The translations under genes and the position numbers were made by a program. Shown here piece by piece: positions 17,194 to 27,170 of a stretch of DNA of 64,000 nucleotides. A model generated the notes under the pieces. It had not been told where the DNA came from. It ran no database searches and worked only from the letters and a program-made list of their open reading frames with translations. Each line of letters starts with the position of its first letter. Position 1 is the first letter of the stretch. The stretch covers positions 62,001 through 126,000 of the forward strand of contig NZ_BNAR01000019.1 of NCBI RefSeq assembly GCF_014653695.1. The letters are read 5' to 3'. Source of the DNA: Lentzea cavernae. Lineage in GTDB: Bacteria > Actinomycetota > Actinomycetes > Mycobacteriales > Pseudonocardiaceae.

Positions 17194-18567
17194 TCAGAGC
17201 AGGCTTAGTACCCGTGCGTGGAGCGTGTCGAGGTAGTCCTCGGACTCCGGCTTCATCAGCACGCTGCGGAGCACCCGTGCGCCGTCCGCGTCAGCGGTGA
17301 CCTCGGGGTGCCTGGCTGCGAAGGCCGACTTCGAGGCCCTTGCCACGCTCAGGAAGATCGGGTCTACGGGGGCGTTCATGCCGGTGTCCATCACGCGGTG
17401 CGAGGCGGTGTCGATCGCGGAGAGCGTCAGCGGGGTCGTGCGCGGGAAGTACGTGACGATGTCCAGTTCGGGCTCCTGGTAGAGCTCCAGGGAGTCGGAA
17501 TCGCGGATCATCGAGGCCCAGCGGACGGCCGTTCGCCTTCCGGCTGCCAGGACTTCGCCCAGGCCTTCGCGGGTCAGGGGGAGTAGGCGGAGGGTCAGCC
17601 AGAGGCCTGCTGCCGCTGCGCCGGCTCGGGAGCATTCGAGGCTGATCTCGCCCAGGTGCATCTCGTCGGACGTGAAGTACGTGTACGGGGAGTCGTGGAG
17701 GTAGAAGCGGCCTACTGAAGCGTCTCGGAAGAGGACTGCGCCGCAGCCGTAGGGTTGCAGGCCGTGTTTGTGGGGGTCGACTACCACGGAGTCGCAGTGT
17801 GCGATGGCCTGCCAGGGTTCGGGGGCCAGGTCTGTGCCTGCGAGCAGGGTGAAGAAGCCGCCGTATGCGCCGTCCACGTGCACGCGTGCGTCGTAGCGGC
17901 GTGCTACGTCCAGCACGAGGTGTACCGGTTCGATGGCGCCCAGAGCGGTGGTTCCCGGGGTGACCACGACTGTGCCGACCTTGCCGGTCTTCAGGAGGTC
18001 TTCCAGGGCGTCGAGGTCCATGCGGCCGAGGCCGTCCACGGGGACGGGGTGGCCCTCGATGTTGAGGACGCCGCACATGCGTGAGTGGGTGTAGTGCGCC
18101 TCGGAGGAGTAGGCGACGCCGCGGGTCGGGTGGAGTGAGCGGGCTACGAAGAGGGCTTCGAGGTTCGCGATGGTGCCGCTGGAGGTGAGGTGGCCGAGGT
18201 GCTGGTCGTCGTAGCCGAACATGGTGGCGAGGTCGGAGACGACCTCGCGTTCCATCGCCGCGGTGGCGGGGCCGCCGTCCAGGGCGTGGTTGTTCGGGTT
18301 GATCAGCATGGCCGAGAGGTAGCCCACGACCGCTGCCGGGTGCGGGGGTTTGAGCATCTGGCCCGCGTAGCGGGGGTGGAAGAACGGGTAGTTGTCGCGG
18401 AGGCGGTCCTGGAGTTCGGCCAGTGCCGAGCCGAAGAGGGCCGGGTCGACCTGCAGGGACGAGTGGGGTGTGAAGGCGCCGTACTCGGCCGTCCACTTCT
18501 CGTGGTTGGCCAGCGCCTCGTTGAGCCAGTGCTGAAGATCCACCGCGCACACCCCACTCGTTGCCAC
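17194..18567 (-). CDS. PLP-dependent group II decarboxylase-like enzyme
   Basis: A 457-residue pyridoxal-phosphate enzyme of the aromatic amino-acid/glutamate decarboxylase fold. The cofactor lysine lies in VDPHKHGLQPYG. The upstream HVDGAYGG provides the PLP-ring aspartate, and LTSSGTIANLEAL is the phosphate-binding turn. N-terminal dimer contacts FFHPRYAGQMLKPP are also typical. Such enzymes decarboxylate aromatic amino acids, diaminobutyrate or related substrates; the substrate here is not clear. The GTG start at 18567 has agga at suitable spacing; GTG 18543 is an alternative. It is read away from the GH95-like gene, 27 nt downstream of it on the same strand. Repeat copy B follows its 3' end. 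Confidence 0.85.
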   Translation of the reverse strand: MATSGVCAVDLQHWLNEALANHEKWTAEYGAFTPHSSLQVDPALFGSALAELQDRLRDNYPFFHPRYAGQMLKPPHPAAVVGYLSAMLINPNNHALDGGPATAAMEREVVSDLATMFGYDDQHLGHLTSSGTIANLEALFVARSLHPTRGVAYSSEAHYTHSRMCGVLNIEGHPVPVDGLGRMDLDALEDLLKTGKVGTVVVTPGTTALGAIEPVHLVLDVARRYDARVHVDGAYGGFFTLLAGTDLAPEPWQAIAHCDSVVVDPHKHGLQPYGCGAVLFRDASVGRFYLHDSPYTYFTSDEMHLGEISLECSRAGAAAAGLWLTLRLLPLTREGLGEVLAAGRRTAVRWASMIRDSDSLELYQEPELDIVTYFPRTTPLTLSAIDTASHRVMDTGMNAPVDPIFLSVARASKSAFAARHPEVTADADGARVLRSVLMKPESEDYLDTLHARVLSLL

Positions 18568-18594
18568 GCACGTCCTGATGTTCGAATTTGGACG

Positions 18595-20841
18595 TTACGG
18601 CAGACCCCAGCGCGAAGACGAGCCGTTGGCTTTCACATCACGTGCTGAGACGTCGGGGCGTGTGCCGCGGCGGGAGATGATGGCGCTCTGACCTCGGCGA
18701 AGCGGGATTTCGACGGCGGAGCCACGAATTTTGTGGTCCAGGCGGCGTCCCCAGGTGTCGCGGACGTCGATGTCGCCCGTTATTCCGTGCTCCAGAAGCA
18801 AAGGCGAGCCCGCCTCGGAATGAATCTTGACCCAGTCGGTGCGTCCGGCGGAGCGCGAAGCGTCCACAAGGAACGCTCCTTGCGTGCGCAACGACGAGAT
18901 GGACGCATCGGCCCATGTGGACGAAACAGACGGGAAGACGCGTACGACGTTGTTGTGCGACTGGACCATCATCTCCAGCACGGCCTGAGCGGACATCAGG
19001 GGCGACTCGATCGCGAGGTTGCCGCCCTCGCGGTAGAAGGTGTTCTCGGTGAGCACGGCGTTCGTGCCGACCGGCTTGCGGTCGAGGAAGTGGCGCAGGA
19101 ACGACAGGGCCTCCTCGGGCCTGCCTATCGCCGACGCCATCGCGGAGGCGGCGCCGTAGCTGTAGCCCGCCCACGCCTGCTGACGTGACACCCAGTGGTC
19201 GAACGTCCTGTCGATCAGGGCGCGGTGCTCCGGCATGTCGTACGTCAGTTCGCGCAGCGGGTAGAACCACAGCATGTGCGAGAAGTGGCGGTGCGAGTCG
19301 TTGAGCGCCACGTCCTTGCCGATCAACGCGCCGTCCGGACCCAGGTGGTACGGCACGAGCCGGTTCGCGATGTCGCGCCAGCGGGCGTTCTCCTCGATGG
19401 ACAGCAGCGTGCGCACGCCCCAGCGGATGAGCGAGAGGTCGTACGTCGTGTCCGTGGCGTTCGCGTACTCCGGTGAGCGTGTCTCCGGCAGGTGCAGCTT
19501 GCCGTCGGTTCCCTCGACGAGGAACCGCGCGTAGTAGTTGACCGCCTTCGTCAGGATGGGGAAGAGGACGTCCTTGAGGATCTTCTTGTCCATCGTGTGC
19601 CGGTAGCCGAGCCAGACGTTGTGGCAGGCCCACAGAAGATTGCCCGTATGGTCGTTCGGCGCGACGCCCGGAACGCCGCAGTAGCGCGGTCCCGAACGCA
19701 GCGTGCGGTCGCCGGGGTGGCAGATCGCGTACGAGTTGCCGTCGCGGTAAGCCGGGTTCACGTTGAGCTCGAGGTTGTGCTCGAACCGCTTCAACGTCGT
19801 CGTCACCGCGTCGAGCTCGTGGTGGTTCGAGCCGTTGACCAGCGGGTACGAGATCTGGACGTTGAGGTTCCACCAGACGGCCGTCCAGCTGTTGCCCTGC
19901 TCGGGGAACCACGGGCCCCACTCGGAGATGACGGGCGCGTCCGCGCGCGTCGCCGCGGCCATCTTGTAGAGCTGCAACCAGTAGAAGCGCTGCACGAGCT
20001 TGTCCGGCACCGAGACCAGCGACTTCGCGAAGTAGGCGTTCCACCAGCGACGATGCTGCAGCGTCAGGACCTCGAACGGGATCGCCAGCGCCTGACGCAC
20101 CTCGCGGATCGCGTCGGACGTATGCGTGTTCGCAGGGTGTGTGTACGCCACGTGGGCCGCGAAACGGCCGTTGCGGGTCTGCCAGGCCGTTGTGTAGCCA
20201 CCGCCCGCGAGCAGCGGCTGTGCGGCGTAGGAGACGCCGTTGGCGGTGCCCAGGGTCGGCGCGGGGTTGGCCGTGTAGTCCGCCGGCCTGCGGATCTGCC
20301 GGGTCGTCGACGACTCCAGCGGCTGGAAACCCCAGGTCACGTCACCTCTTACCGACGCGAGGAACGTGCTGCGCGAGTTGTGCACGAGCATCGTGAACGT
20401 GGCGCTGCCCTGAGTCGTCGTCACCGAGCCCGTGAGCTCGGCGTTCCACAGGTCGAGCGTCCAGTCGACGGCGGTGATCGCGCCGGCGAACTGCAGGGTC
20501 AGGTACCCGATCGGCAGCCGGGACAGGCCGACCGCGGCCTCCCAGTGATCGCGCTGGTCCTGCACCTCGGAGTGGCTCAACATGAGTTTCAGCTCGTTCG
20601 CGGTGCGGCCCGCGTAGACCTGCACGCCGAGGAAACCGTTGGCGAGAAAGGGACTATCGCCCCAATTCGCCGGTAGCCGCCTCCATTCCATCCGGGCGTC
20701 GCGGACCACGTCCCGGTGCACGTTGTGACCCGATGTTTCGGGGATCGCCGGTGCCGCGACCGAGGTGCCCGCGCTGAGTGCGGAAGCCCCCACGGCCGCG
20801 CCAGTTCCGTACAGAAAGGTTCTGCGCGACAGCTCTGTCAC
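18595..20841 (-). CDS. Tat-exported GH95-like glycoside hydrolase
   Basis: A 748-residue secreted enzyme of the (alpha/alpha)6-barrel type most like GH95 alpha-L-fucosidases/galactosidases. The N-terminus is a twin-arginine signal (SRRTFLYGTGAAVGAS, cleavage near residue 30). The mature part has an N-terminal beta-sandwich region (about 40-250) and a helical barrel (about 260-650) with QGNSWTAVWWNLNVQISYPL-like and HFSHMLWFYPL motifs that resemble GH95 active-site blocks. A C-terminal beta domain follows. The GTG start is preceded by agggacg. The palindrome at 20891-20905 suggests control by a GntR-type sugar-acid or fucose regulator. Exact substrate specificity is inferred. Confidence 0.75.
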   Translation of the reverse strand: MTELSRRTFLYGTGAAVGASALSAGTSVAAPAIPETSGHNVHRDVVRDARMEWRRLPANWGDSPFLANGFLGVQVYAGRTANELKLMLSHSEVQDQRDHWEAAVGLSRLPIGYLTLQFAGAITAVDWTLDLWNAELTGSVTTTQGSATFTMLVHNSRSTFLASVRGDVTWGFQPLESSTTRQIRRPADYTANPAPTLGTANGVSYAAQPLLAGGGYTTAWQTRNGRFAAHVAYTHPANTHTSDAIREVRQALAIPFEVLTLQHRRWWNAYFAKSLVSVPDKLVQRFYWLQLYKMAAATRADAPVISEWGPWFPEQGNSWTAVWWNLNVQISYPLVNGSNHHELDAVTTTLKRFEHNLELNVNPAYRDGNSYAICHPGDRTLRSGPRYCGVPGVAPNDHTGNLLWACHNVWLGYRHTMDKKILKDVLFPILTKAVNYYARFLVEGTDGKLHLPETRSPEYANATDTTYDLSLIRWGVRTLLSIEENARWRDIANRLVPYHLGPDGALIGKDVALNDSHRHFSHMLWFYPLRELTYDMPEHRALIDRTFDHWVSRQQAWAGYSYGAASAMASAIGRPEEALSFLRHFLDRKPVGTNAVLTENTFYREGGNLAIESPLMSAQAVLEMMVQSHNNVVRVFPSVSSTWADASISSLRTQGAFLVDASRSAGRTDWVKIHSEAGSPLLLEHGITGDIDVRDTWGRRLDHKIRGSAVEIPLRRGQSAIISRRGTRPDVSARDVKANGSSSRWGLP

Positions 20842-20890
20842 TGTTCGTCCCTCCGTGCCGTGGCGGCGGCGGAACGGATCTAACCCGAGA

Positions 20891-20905
20891 AGTCATCCGA
20901 TGACT
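20891..20905. promoter_or_regulatory. AGTCATC-C-GATGACT operator upstream of the GH95-like gene
   Basis: A 15-nt palindrome with perfect 7-nt arms, 50 nt upstream of the GH95-like start. The shape matches binding sites of FadR-subfamily GntR regulators of sugar-acid/fucose catabolism (from memory of such motifs). No GntR gene of that type is in the window. Confidence 0.55.
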
Positions 20906-21014
20906 AGCGCGGTGCTTGAGCGTTGACACAGATGTGTGAGCCAAATGTTGTTGCACAACCCTGGCCACAGCGGGGGAATGGCAATTAGCGTCTCGGCTCA
21001 TGTCACCTGTTGCC

Positions 21015-21686
21015 ATGCACATGAGCGACGGTCTCCTGAACGCGCCGGTGTCGATCGTCTTCCTCGTCGTAGCGGCGGTGGGCGTCGGCTTCGCGTTGGT
21101 CAAGGCCCGTGCGGACCTCGACGACCGCACGGCGCCGATGGCGGGCCTGGTGGCCACGTTCATCTTCGCCGTCCAGATGATCAACTTCCCGATCCTGCCC
21201 GGCGCCTCCGGGCACCTGCTCGGCGGCGCGCTCGCCGCGATCCTGGTCGGTCCGTGGGTCGGCGCGCTCTGCGTCACGATCGTGCTCGTGGTGCAGGCGC
21301 TGCTGTTCGCGGACGGCGGCCTGACGGCGCTGGGTGCGAACGTCACGAACATGGCGTTGATCGGCACGGCGACCGGGTTCGTCGTCGCCATCGCCTTGCG
21401 CAAGTTCGCCGAGAAGGGCAAGGGCGGTCTCGCGGCCGTCGCGTTCATCTCCGCGTTCGTCAACACCGTGGTCGCCGCCACCGGCTTCATCGTCGAGTAC
21501 GCGATCGGCGGCGCGGGTGGCGTGGAGATCGGCAAGGTCGCGCTGCTGATGTGGGGCCTGCACGCGCTGATCGGCATCGGCGAGGGTCTGATCACCGCCG
21601 TCACGGTCACCTCGGTCGCGTCGATCCGGCCCGACCTCGTCTACCTGCTGAAGGGCAACACCAAGCCGCTGGAGGTGCGGTCGTGA
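21015..21686 (+). CDS. cbiM: CbiM-type substrate-binding protein of ECF cobalt/nickel transporter
   Basis: Membrane S-component for Co2+ or Ni2+ uptake. I place the start at ATG 21015, giving MHMSDGLL: the N-terminal Met-His of CbiM/NikM proteins is a metal ligand, so an earlier ATG at 21000 would bury it. The protein (223 residues) has six or seven transmembrane segments, with INFPILPGASGHLLGG carrying the second conserved His region. It is the first gene of an operon with the PDGLE protein and the fused CbiQ-CbiO. No cobalamin-type riboswitch is recognisable in the 5' region. A possible -35 TTGACA lies near 20923. Confidence 0.88.
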   Translation: MHMSDGLLNAPVSIVFLVVAAVGVGFALVKARADLDDRTAPMAGLVATFIFAVQMINFPILPGASGHLLGGALAAILVGPWVGALCVTIVLVVQALLFADGGLTALGANVTNMALIGTATGFVVAIALRKFAEKGKGGLAAVAFISAFVNTVVAATGFIVEYAIGGAGGVEIGKVALLMWGLHALIGIGEGLITAVTVTSVASIRPDLVYLLKGNTKPLEVRS

Positions 21687-21963
21687 GGAAGTTCTTCATC
21701 GGGTTCGCGTTCGTGTCGCTGCTGATCGCGGGAGTGCTGTCGTACTTCGCGTCCGGCGACCCGGACGGCCTGGACAAGACCGTCGAGGACACCGGCATCG
21801 CCGAGCACGCGCAGGAGCACCCGTTCTCCGGCAGCACGTTCGCCGACTACGCGCTCGGCGGCGACGACAAGTTCACCGGCCTCGCGGGCGTGCTCGGCGT
21901 GGTCGTGGTGCTGGCCCTGTCGTTCGGCCTGTTCTGGGTGCTGCGCAAGAAGTCCGACGCGCA

Positions 21964-21967
<4 letters not shown>
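21683..21967 (+). CDS. PDGLE-domain membrane protein (CbiN-like partner)
   Basis: A 94-residue protein with two transmembrane helices (about 4-20 and 70-88) and the signature PDGLDKTVED at about residues 27-36, the PDGLE domain. In cobalt/nickel ECF transporters it takes the place of CbiN or NikN as a small accessory subunit. GTG 21683 overlaps the cbiM stop (GTGA), and its own stop overlaps the next start, so the three genes are translationally coupled. Confidence 0.85.
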
Positions 21968-23357
<1,390 letters not shown>

Positions 23358-23379
<22 letters not shown>

Positions 23380-23873
23380 AGGCCGCGCAGCACGATCTCC
23401 AGCAACACCTGGGGATTCGCGCCTTCCTGCATGCTCTGCATGAGTCCCTTCATCAACGCGACCAGGTCCACGGCCGTGATGTCCGCACGCACCGCTCCTG
23501 CCTGCTGGGCGTCGGTGAGCAGGGTGCCGATCGCCGCCTGCATCGACTTGCGCAGCTCGGTCGGCACGGTGATCGCGTCGGACAGGTCGCGCTTCACCGC
23601 GGCCTCGTCGGCCATCCGGCCGAGGAACGCGAACAGCGCCGCACCCGGATCGTTCGACGGCTCGCCCGCCGTGGCGATCATCGCGGCCACCCGTTCCTCG
23701 GTGACGGCCTGGAACAGCGCCTGCTTCGTCGGGAAGTGGCGGTAGACCGTTCCCGGCCCCACCTCCGCGCGGGCCGCGATCTCGTCCAGCGGCACCTCGA
23801 AGCCCTGCTCCGCGAACAGCTCCCGTGCCGCTTCCAGCACCTTCGCGCGATTGCGCGCCGCGTCCGCCCTCAC
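23358..23873 (-). CDS. TetR-family transcriptional regulator
   Basis: A 171-residue regulator. The helix-turn-helix region is FEVPLDEIAARAEVGPGTVY followed by RHFPTKQALFQAV, typical of TetR. The C-terminal ligand domain fits the TetR C-terminal type of small efflux/stress regulators. I use GTG 23873 (MRADAARNRAKV); a TTG at 23882 would add three residues. It is divergent from the NTF2-like gene, with two direct repeats between them that may be its operator. Its 3' end overlaps cbiQO by 22 bp on the opposite strand. Likely represses the NTF2-like/kinase pair and itself, by position only. Confidence 0.8.
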
Positions 23874-23880
23874 CGTTGCC

Positions 23881-23927
23881 AACCGGGGCGTGCGTTCCGT
23901 ATCGTCCTAACCGGGGTCACCGTTCCG
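23881..23927. promoter_or_regulatory. Two 19-nt direct repeats between TetR and NTF2-like genes
   Basis: Units AACCGGGG-N4-CGTTCCG occur at 23881-23899 and 23909-23927, with a 28-bp period. They lie just upstream of both divergent starts. This is a good candidate operator for the adjacent TetR protein. Confidence 0.5.
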
Positions 23928-23947
23928 ATTCTACTTGGGGAGACGAC

Positions 23948-24364
23948 ATGGCACGCACGCCCGAACAGATCGTCGAACACGTCCGCAGGATGGTGGCGGG
24001 GGAGGAGACGCACGGCCAGTTCGCCGACCTCTTCGCCGAGGACGGGATCATGGCCTACCGGTTCCCGACGCACCACCAGCCGGCGGAGATCCAGGGCCGC
24101 GAGGAGATCCGCGCGTACTTCGGCAAACTCCGCGGAGCCTCCGTGCGGGACAAGATCGAGGTGCGGAGCGTCGAAACGCAGTGCTGGCGCACCAACGACC
24201 CGGACGTGGCCGTGGCCGAGACCACCCACCGCGGCTGGTCGAAGGTGAAGCAGGACTACTACACCTTCACCGCCGTCGCGATCATCCACTTGCGCGACGG
24301 CGAGATCGTCCGCTACGACGACTACATGAACCCGCTGCTGCTGACGGAACTGCTGGGAGTCTGA
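23948..24364 (+). CDS. SnoaL/NTF2-like domain protein
   Basis: A 138-residue cone-shaped alpha+beta-barrel protein of the SnoaL-like family. It shows the usual pattern: an N-terminal helix (IVEHVRRMVAGEE), FADLFAEDGIMAYRFP, IQGREEIRAYFGKL, and the final strand GEIVRYDDYMNP. Members act as small-molecule isomerases, hydrolases or dehydratases, often without known substrate. ggggaga is placed well before the ATG. Its stop overlaps the start of the kinase-like gene (TGATG), implying co-translation. Confidence 0.8.
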   Translation: MARTPEQIVEHVRRMVAGEETHGQFADLFAEDGIMAYRFPTHHQPAEIQGREEIRAYFGKLRGASVRDKIEVRSVETQCWRTNDPDVAVAETTHRGWSKVKQDYYTFTAVAIIHLRDGEIVRYDDYMNPLLLTELLGV

Positions 24365-25263
24365 TGGACCTGTCCGCCTGGTGCTCCGCCGAACTGGGGA
24401 GCGCGGCGGCCGAGGTGTTCTACGAGCGCGTCTCGATCTCCTCGGTCTTCGGCGTGCGCCTGGCGGACGGGCGCGAGGTCTACGTGAAGACGCGCCAGGA
24501 CGACGGCCGCGCGTCGTCGTGCCTGGCGGCGCAGACCGCGCTGGCGTCCCGGGGCTTTCCCTGTCCACGTCCTCTGACGCCGGTCGTGGTCGTGGACGGA
24601 CTGGCCGTGCACGCCGAGGACGCGCTGCCCGGCGGCTCGATGCTGCCGGGCTCCTCTCCTGCCGTCGCCCGGCGCTACGCGGAGGTGTTCGCCCGGCTGA
24701 TGGCGTTGCTGGAAGAGGTCACCGTGCCGCCGCCACTGCCTGCCCCGCGCTGGGCGAGGTGGGACCACGCGGACCCCGGACCGTGGCCGGCGATCGACTT
24801 CCTCGACGCGCGGGACCAGAGCGCGGTGCCGCCGTTCGTGACCGACACGGCGTTGCGGGTGCGGAAGCGCTTGCTGGCCACCGATCTGCCGTGCGTGCTG
24901 GGCCACGCGGACTTCGAGGCGCAGAACCTGAGCTGGCAGGACGGCGCGTTGCTGGCCGTGCACGACTGGGACAGCCTGGCGTGGCAACCGGAAGCGGCTC
25001 TCGTGGGGGCGGCCTCCGGAGCGTTCGCCAGCGCGTCACCGCCCGGGCTGGTGCCCGTGGGGAGTTCGGCGGCGTTCATCGAGGCCTACCAGGAGCTGCG
25101 CGGGCGTGCGTTCTCCGTGGAGGAGAAGGAAGTCGCGTGGGCCGCGAGCTTGTGGACCGCCGTGCACAACGCACGCTGGGAGGCGCTGCACGGCGATGCT
25201 CCGGTGTCGCTCGACGCCGTGCGGCAGCAGGGTGAGGAGCGGCTCCGCCTGGCGAACGCCTAA
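24364..25263 (+). CDS. Aminoglycoside phosphotransferase-like kinase
   Basis: A 299-residue protein kinase-like small-molecule kinase of the APH/choline kinase clan. The catalytic loop is LGHADFEAQNL (the HxDxxxxN pattern) and the metal-binding Asp follows in VHDWDS. The lysine in EVYVKTRQDD is the ATP-binding residue of the N-lobe. Such proteins phosphorylate antibiotics, sugars or alcohols; resistance should not be assumed from family alone. It starts within the stop codon of the SnoaL-like gene and meets the RDD gene tail to tail with a 4-bp overlap. Confidence 0.75.
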   Translation: MDLSAWCSAELGSAAAEVFYERVSISSVFGVRLADGREVYVKTRQDDGRASSCLAAQTALASRGFPCPRPLTPVVVVDGLAVHAEDALPGGSMLPGSSPAVARRYAEVFARLMALLEEVTVPPPLPAPRWARWDHADPGPWPAIDFLDARDQSAVPPFVTDTALRVRKRLLATDLPCVLGHADFEAQNLSWQDGALLAVHDWDSLAWQPEAALVGAASGAFASASPPGLVPVGSSAAFIEAYQELRGRAFSVEEKEVAWAASLWTAVHNARWEALHGDAPVSLDAVRQQGEERLRLANA

Positions 25264-25988
25264 CTCGCTCGACGACGACGCTCCGCCAGCACCGCCGACA
25301 GGTACGGGTGCGGATGCGTGTACTCGACCCGGGGCGACCGGATCGCCGCACCCACGTCGTCCGACAGCCGCGACCCCAGGTCCCACCGGGCCTGCTCGCT
25401 CAACTCGTGGTACCGGCTCAGGTACTGCCGCGCCGCCAGCACCAGGTCCTCCGGCAGCTGCGACAGGTCGAGCCCGGACGCCCACTCCGCGAGCTGCGGC
25501 GGCATCGTGGCGAGCTCCACCTCCTGCTTCGGCACGCGCGTGTGGATCACGACGGTGCCCGCGAGGTAGTCGCCGACCCGCTTGCCCTTCTCCGAGAACA
25601 GGGAGACGAACAGCGCGATGGCGCCGCCCAGGCCGAGGACCCAGAAGTCGACGATGAAGCCGCCGAGCGCGCGCACCAGGGCGTGGCGGAAGCGGATGGC
25701 GCCGCCGTCGTCGCGCACCACGCGCAGGCCCATCACGAGCTTGCCCAGCGAACGGCCGCGCGTGGCCGTCTCGACGGCGGTCGGGTAGCCGATCATCACG
25801 ACGATCAGCAGCGAGATCGCGAGCGCCGACTGCAGCGCGCTGTCGATGTCGACCGGTGCCAGCACGAACACGAGCACCAGCAGGCCGAACTGCACGGCCA
25901 CGTCGAACGCGAACGCGACCGCCCTGCTGGCGAGCTGTGCGACGCGCAGGTCCAGAACTACCGCTTCACCCGTGACTAGGTCCCCCAC
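25260..25988 (-). CDS. RDD-family membrane protein
   Basis: A 242-residue inner-membrane protein. The RDD domain covers about residues 8-150: the arginine in ASRAVAFAFD, then three hydrophobic segments, the aspartate in GGFIVDFWVLG and the GKRVGDYLAGTVV motif. The C-terminal 90 residues are soluble and helical. I choose GTG 25988, giving MGDLVTGEAV, which fits homologues that begin a few residues before VTGEAV; ATG 26006 is possible. The gene diverges from spoIIM-like gene at 26008 with overlapping promoter elements. In mycobacteria the equivalent pair sits beside MoxR/DUF58 genes as here. Function unknown. Confidence 0.8.
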   Translation of the reverse strand: MGDLVTGEAVVLDLRVAQLASRAVAFAFDVAVQFGLLVLVFVLAPVDIDSALQSALAISLLIVVMIGYPTAVETATRGRSLGKLVMGLRVVRDDGGAIRFRHALVRALGGFIVDFWVLGLGGAIALFVSLFSEKGKRVGDYLAGTVVIHTRVPKQEVELATMPPQLAEWASGLDLSQLPEDLVLAARQYLSRYHELSEQARWDLGSRLSDDVGAAIRSPRVEYTHPHPYLSAVLAERRRRAS

Positions 25989-25993
25989 GCGGA

Positions 25994-25999
25994 TAGTGT
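25994..25999 (+). promoter_or_regulatory. -10 hexamer for leaderless SpoIIM-like gene
   Basis: TAGTGT ends 8 nt before the GTG start at 26008, so transcription would begin at or next to the start codon. No ribosome site precedes the gene. The complementary strand reads CACTAT a few bases before the RDD start, so the two promoters may overlap. Confidence 0.45.
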
Positions 26000-26007
26000 G
26001 ACCCATC

Positions 26008-27015
26008 GTGGATCTGGACGTGTTCATCGATCGCCACCGCGAGTCGTGGCAGCGGCTCGAGGCGCTGGTCAAGCGGTCCGGGCGGCTCAGCGGCGCCGAG
26101 GCCGACGAGCTGATCGAGCTGTACCAGCGGGTGACGACGCACCTGTCGGTCGTGCGCAGCCAGACCCCCGACCCGGCCACGGTCGAACGGCTCTCGTCGC
26201 TGGTCGCTCAGGCGCGGTCGGTGCTCACGGGCACGCACACCCCGGCCTGGCGCACCTTCACGCGGTTCTTCACGCACCGGCTGCCCGCCGCGATCTACCT
26301 CGGCTGGCGCTGGTGGGTGCCGGCCGGCCTCGCGTTCTACCTGGTCACCGGGCTCGTCGCGGCCTGGATCGCGACCAACCCGGACGTGCAGGCGTCCATC
26401 GCCGCGCCGGACGAGCTGCGCGAGATGACCAAGGCCGGCGGCGGGTACGAGTCCTACTACTCCAGCGATCCCGCCGGGTCGTTCGCGGCGAAGGTGTGGA
26501 CGAACAACGCCTGGGTCGCCGCCGCGTGCCTGTTGCTCGGCGTGCTGTTCGCGATTCCGCCGATCTACCTGCTCTTCACCAACGCCCTGAACGTCGCCGT
26601 CGGCATCGGGCTGATGTTCGGCGCGGGGCGGGGTGGGCTGTTCCTCGGGCTGTTGGCGCCGCACGGGTTGTTGGAGCTCACGGCGGTGTTCGTGGCGGCC
26701 GGTATCGGGATGCGGCTGGGGTGGCAGGTGATCGACCCCGGCAAGCGGACGCGCGCCCAAGCCCTTGCCGCGGAAGGACGATCGGTCGTGGCCGTGGCGC
26801 TCGGGCTCGTCGTGGTGCTGCTGGTGTCCGGTGTGCTCGAAGGGTTCGTGACGCCGTCCGGGCTGCCGACGTGGGCTCGTGTCGGCATCGGTGTGGTGGC
26901 CGAAGTGCTGTTCCTGCTCTACGTCTTCGTGATCGGGCGCCGGGCCGCGCGGCAGGGTGAGACCGGTGACGTGGACGCGAGCGAACGTGAGGACGTCGCG
27001 CCCGTCGCCGTTTAG
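26008..27015 (+). CDS. SpoIIM-like (stage II sporulation M) membrane protein
   Basis: A 335-residue integral membrane protein with a soluble N-terminal helical region (about 1-90), then about six transmembrane segments. Recognisable SpoIIM-domain parts are FFTHRLPAAIYLG, NNAWVAAACLLLGVLFAIPP and LAPHGLLELTAVFVAAGIGMRLG, with its conserved HGLLEL motif. In Bacillus SpoIIM helps peptidoglycan remodelling during engulfment; in actinobacteria the role is unknown but the gene sits beside RDD, MoxR and DUF58 genes. The start GTG appears leaderless. Transcription should stop at the hairpin at 27068-27114. Confidence 0.85.
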   Translation: MDLDVFIDRHRESWQRLEALVKRSGRLSGAEADELIELYQRVTTHLSVVRSQTPDPATVERLSSLVAQARSVLTGTHTPAWRTFTRFFTHRLPAAIYLGWRWWVPAGLAFYLVTGLVAAWIATNPDVQASIAAPDELREMTKAGGGYESYYSSDPAGSFAAKVWTNNAWVAAACLLLGVLFAIPPIYLLFTNALNVAVGIGLMFGAGRGGLFLGLLAPHGLLELTAVFVAAGIGMRLGWQVIDPGKRTRAQALAAEGRSVVAVALGLVVVLLVSGVLEGFVTPSGLPTWARVGIGVVAEVLFLLYVFVIGRRAARQGETGDVDASEREDVAPVAV

Positions 27016-27067
27016 GGTCTGTGCCGAATTCGATGGCAGTCGCGCTTGAGGTGGGTTCCTGGTGGTG

Positions 27068-27114
27068 CGGCCGGATGGCCCGCGTACCGGTGTTGTATGT
27101 GGGCCATCCGGCCG
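27068..27114. terminator. Bidirectional terminator between SpoIIM-like and DUF58 genes
   Basis: Perfect 14-nt arms (27068-27081 and 27101-27114) enclose a 19-nt loop. It lies between convergent stop codons at 27015 and 27171. No long T-tract follows, as is common in GC-rich actinobacteria. Confidence 0.75.
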
Positions 27115-27170
27115 TGCCGCCGGGGGCCGCCTAGGGCCCGGCTGTCGCGGATCAGACTTCGACGCAGGCC

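Noticed and set aside
20906..21014. Cobalamin riboswitch upstream of cbiM
   Set aside because: The leader is under 100 nt and I could not find the conserved B12-box-type core; only a possible TTGACA and a small GTTG-CAAC repeat. An Rfam scan would settle it.
24364..25263. Calling the APH-like kinase an aminoglycoside resistance gene
   Set aside because: Only the general kinase motifs are visible; the neighbours give no resistance context, so a specific antibiotic function would be a guess.
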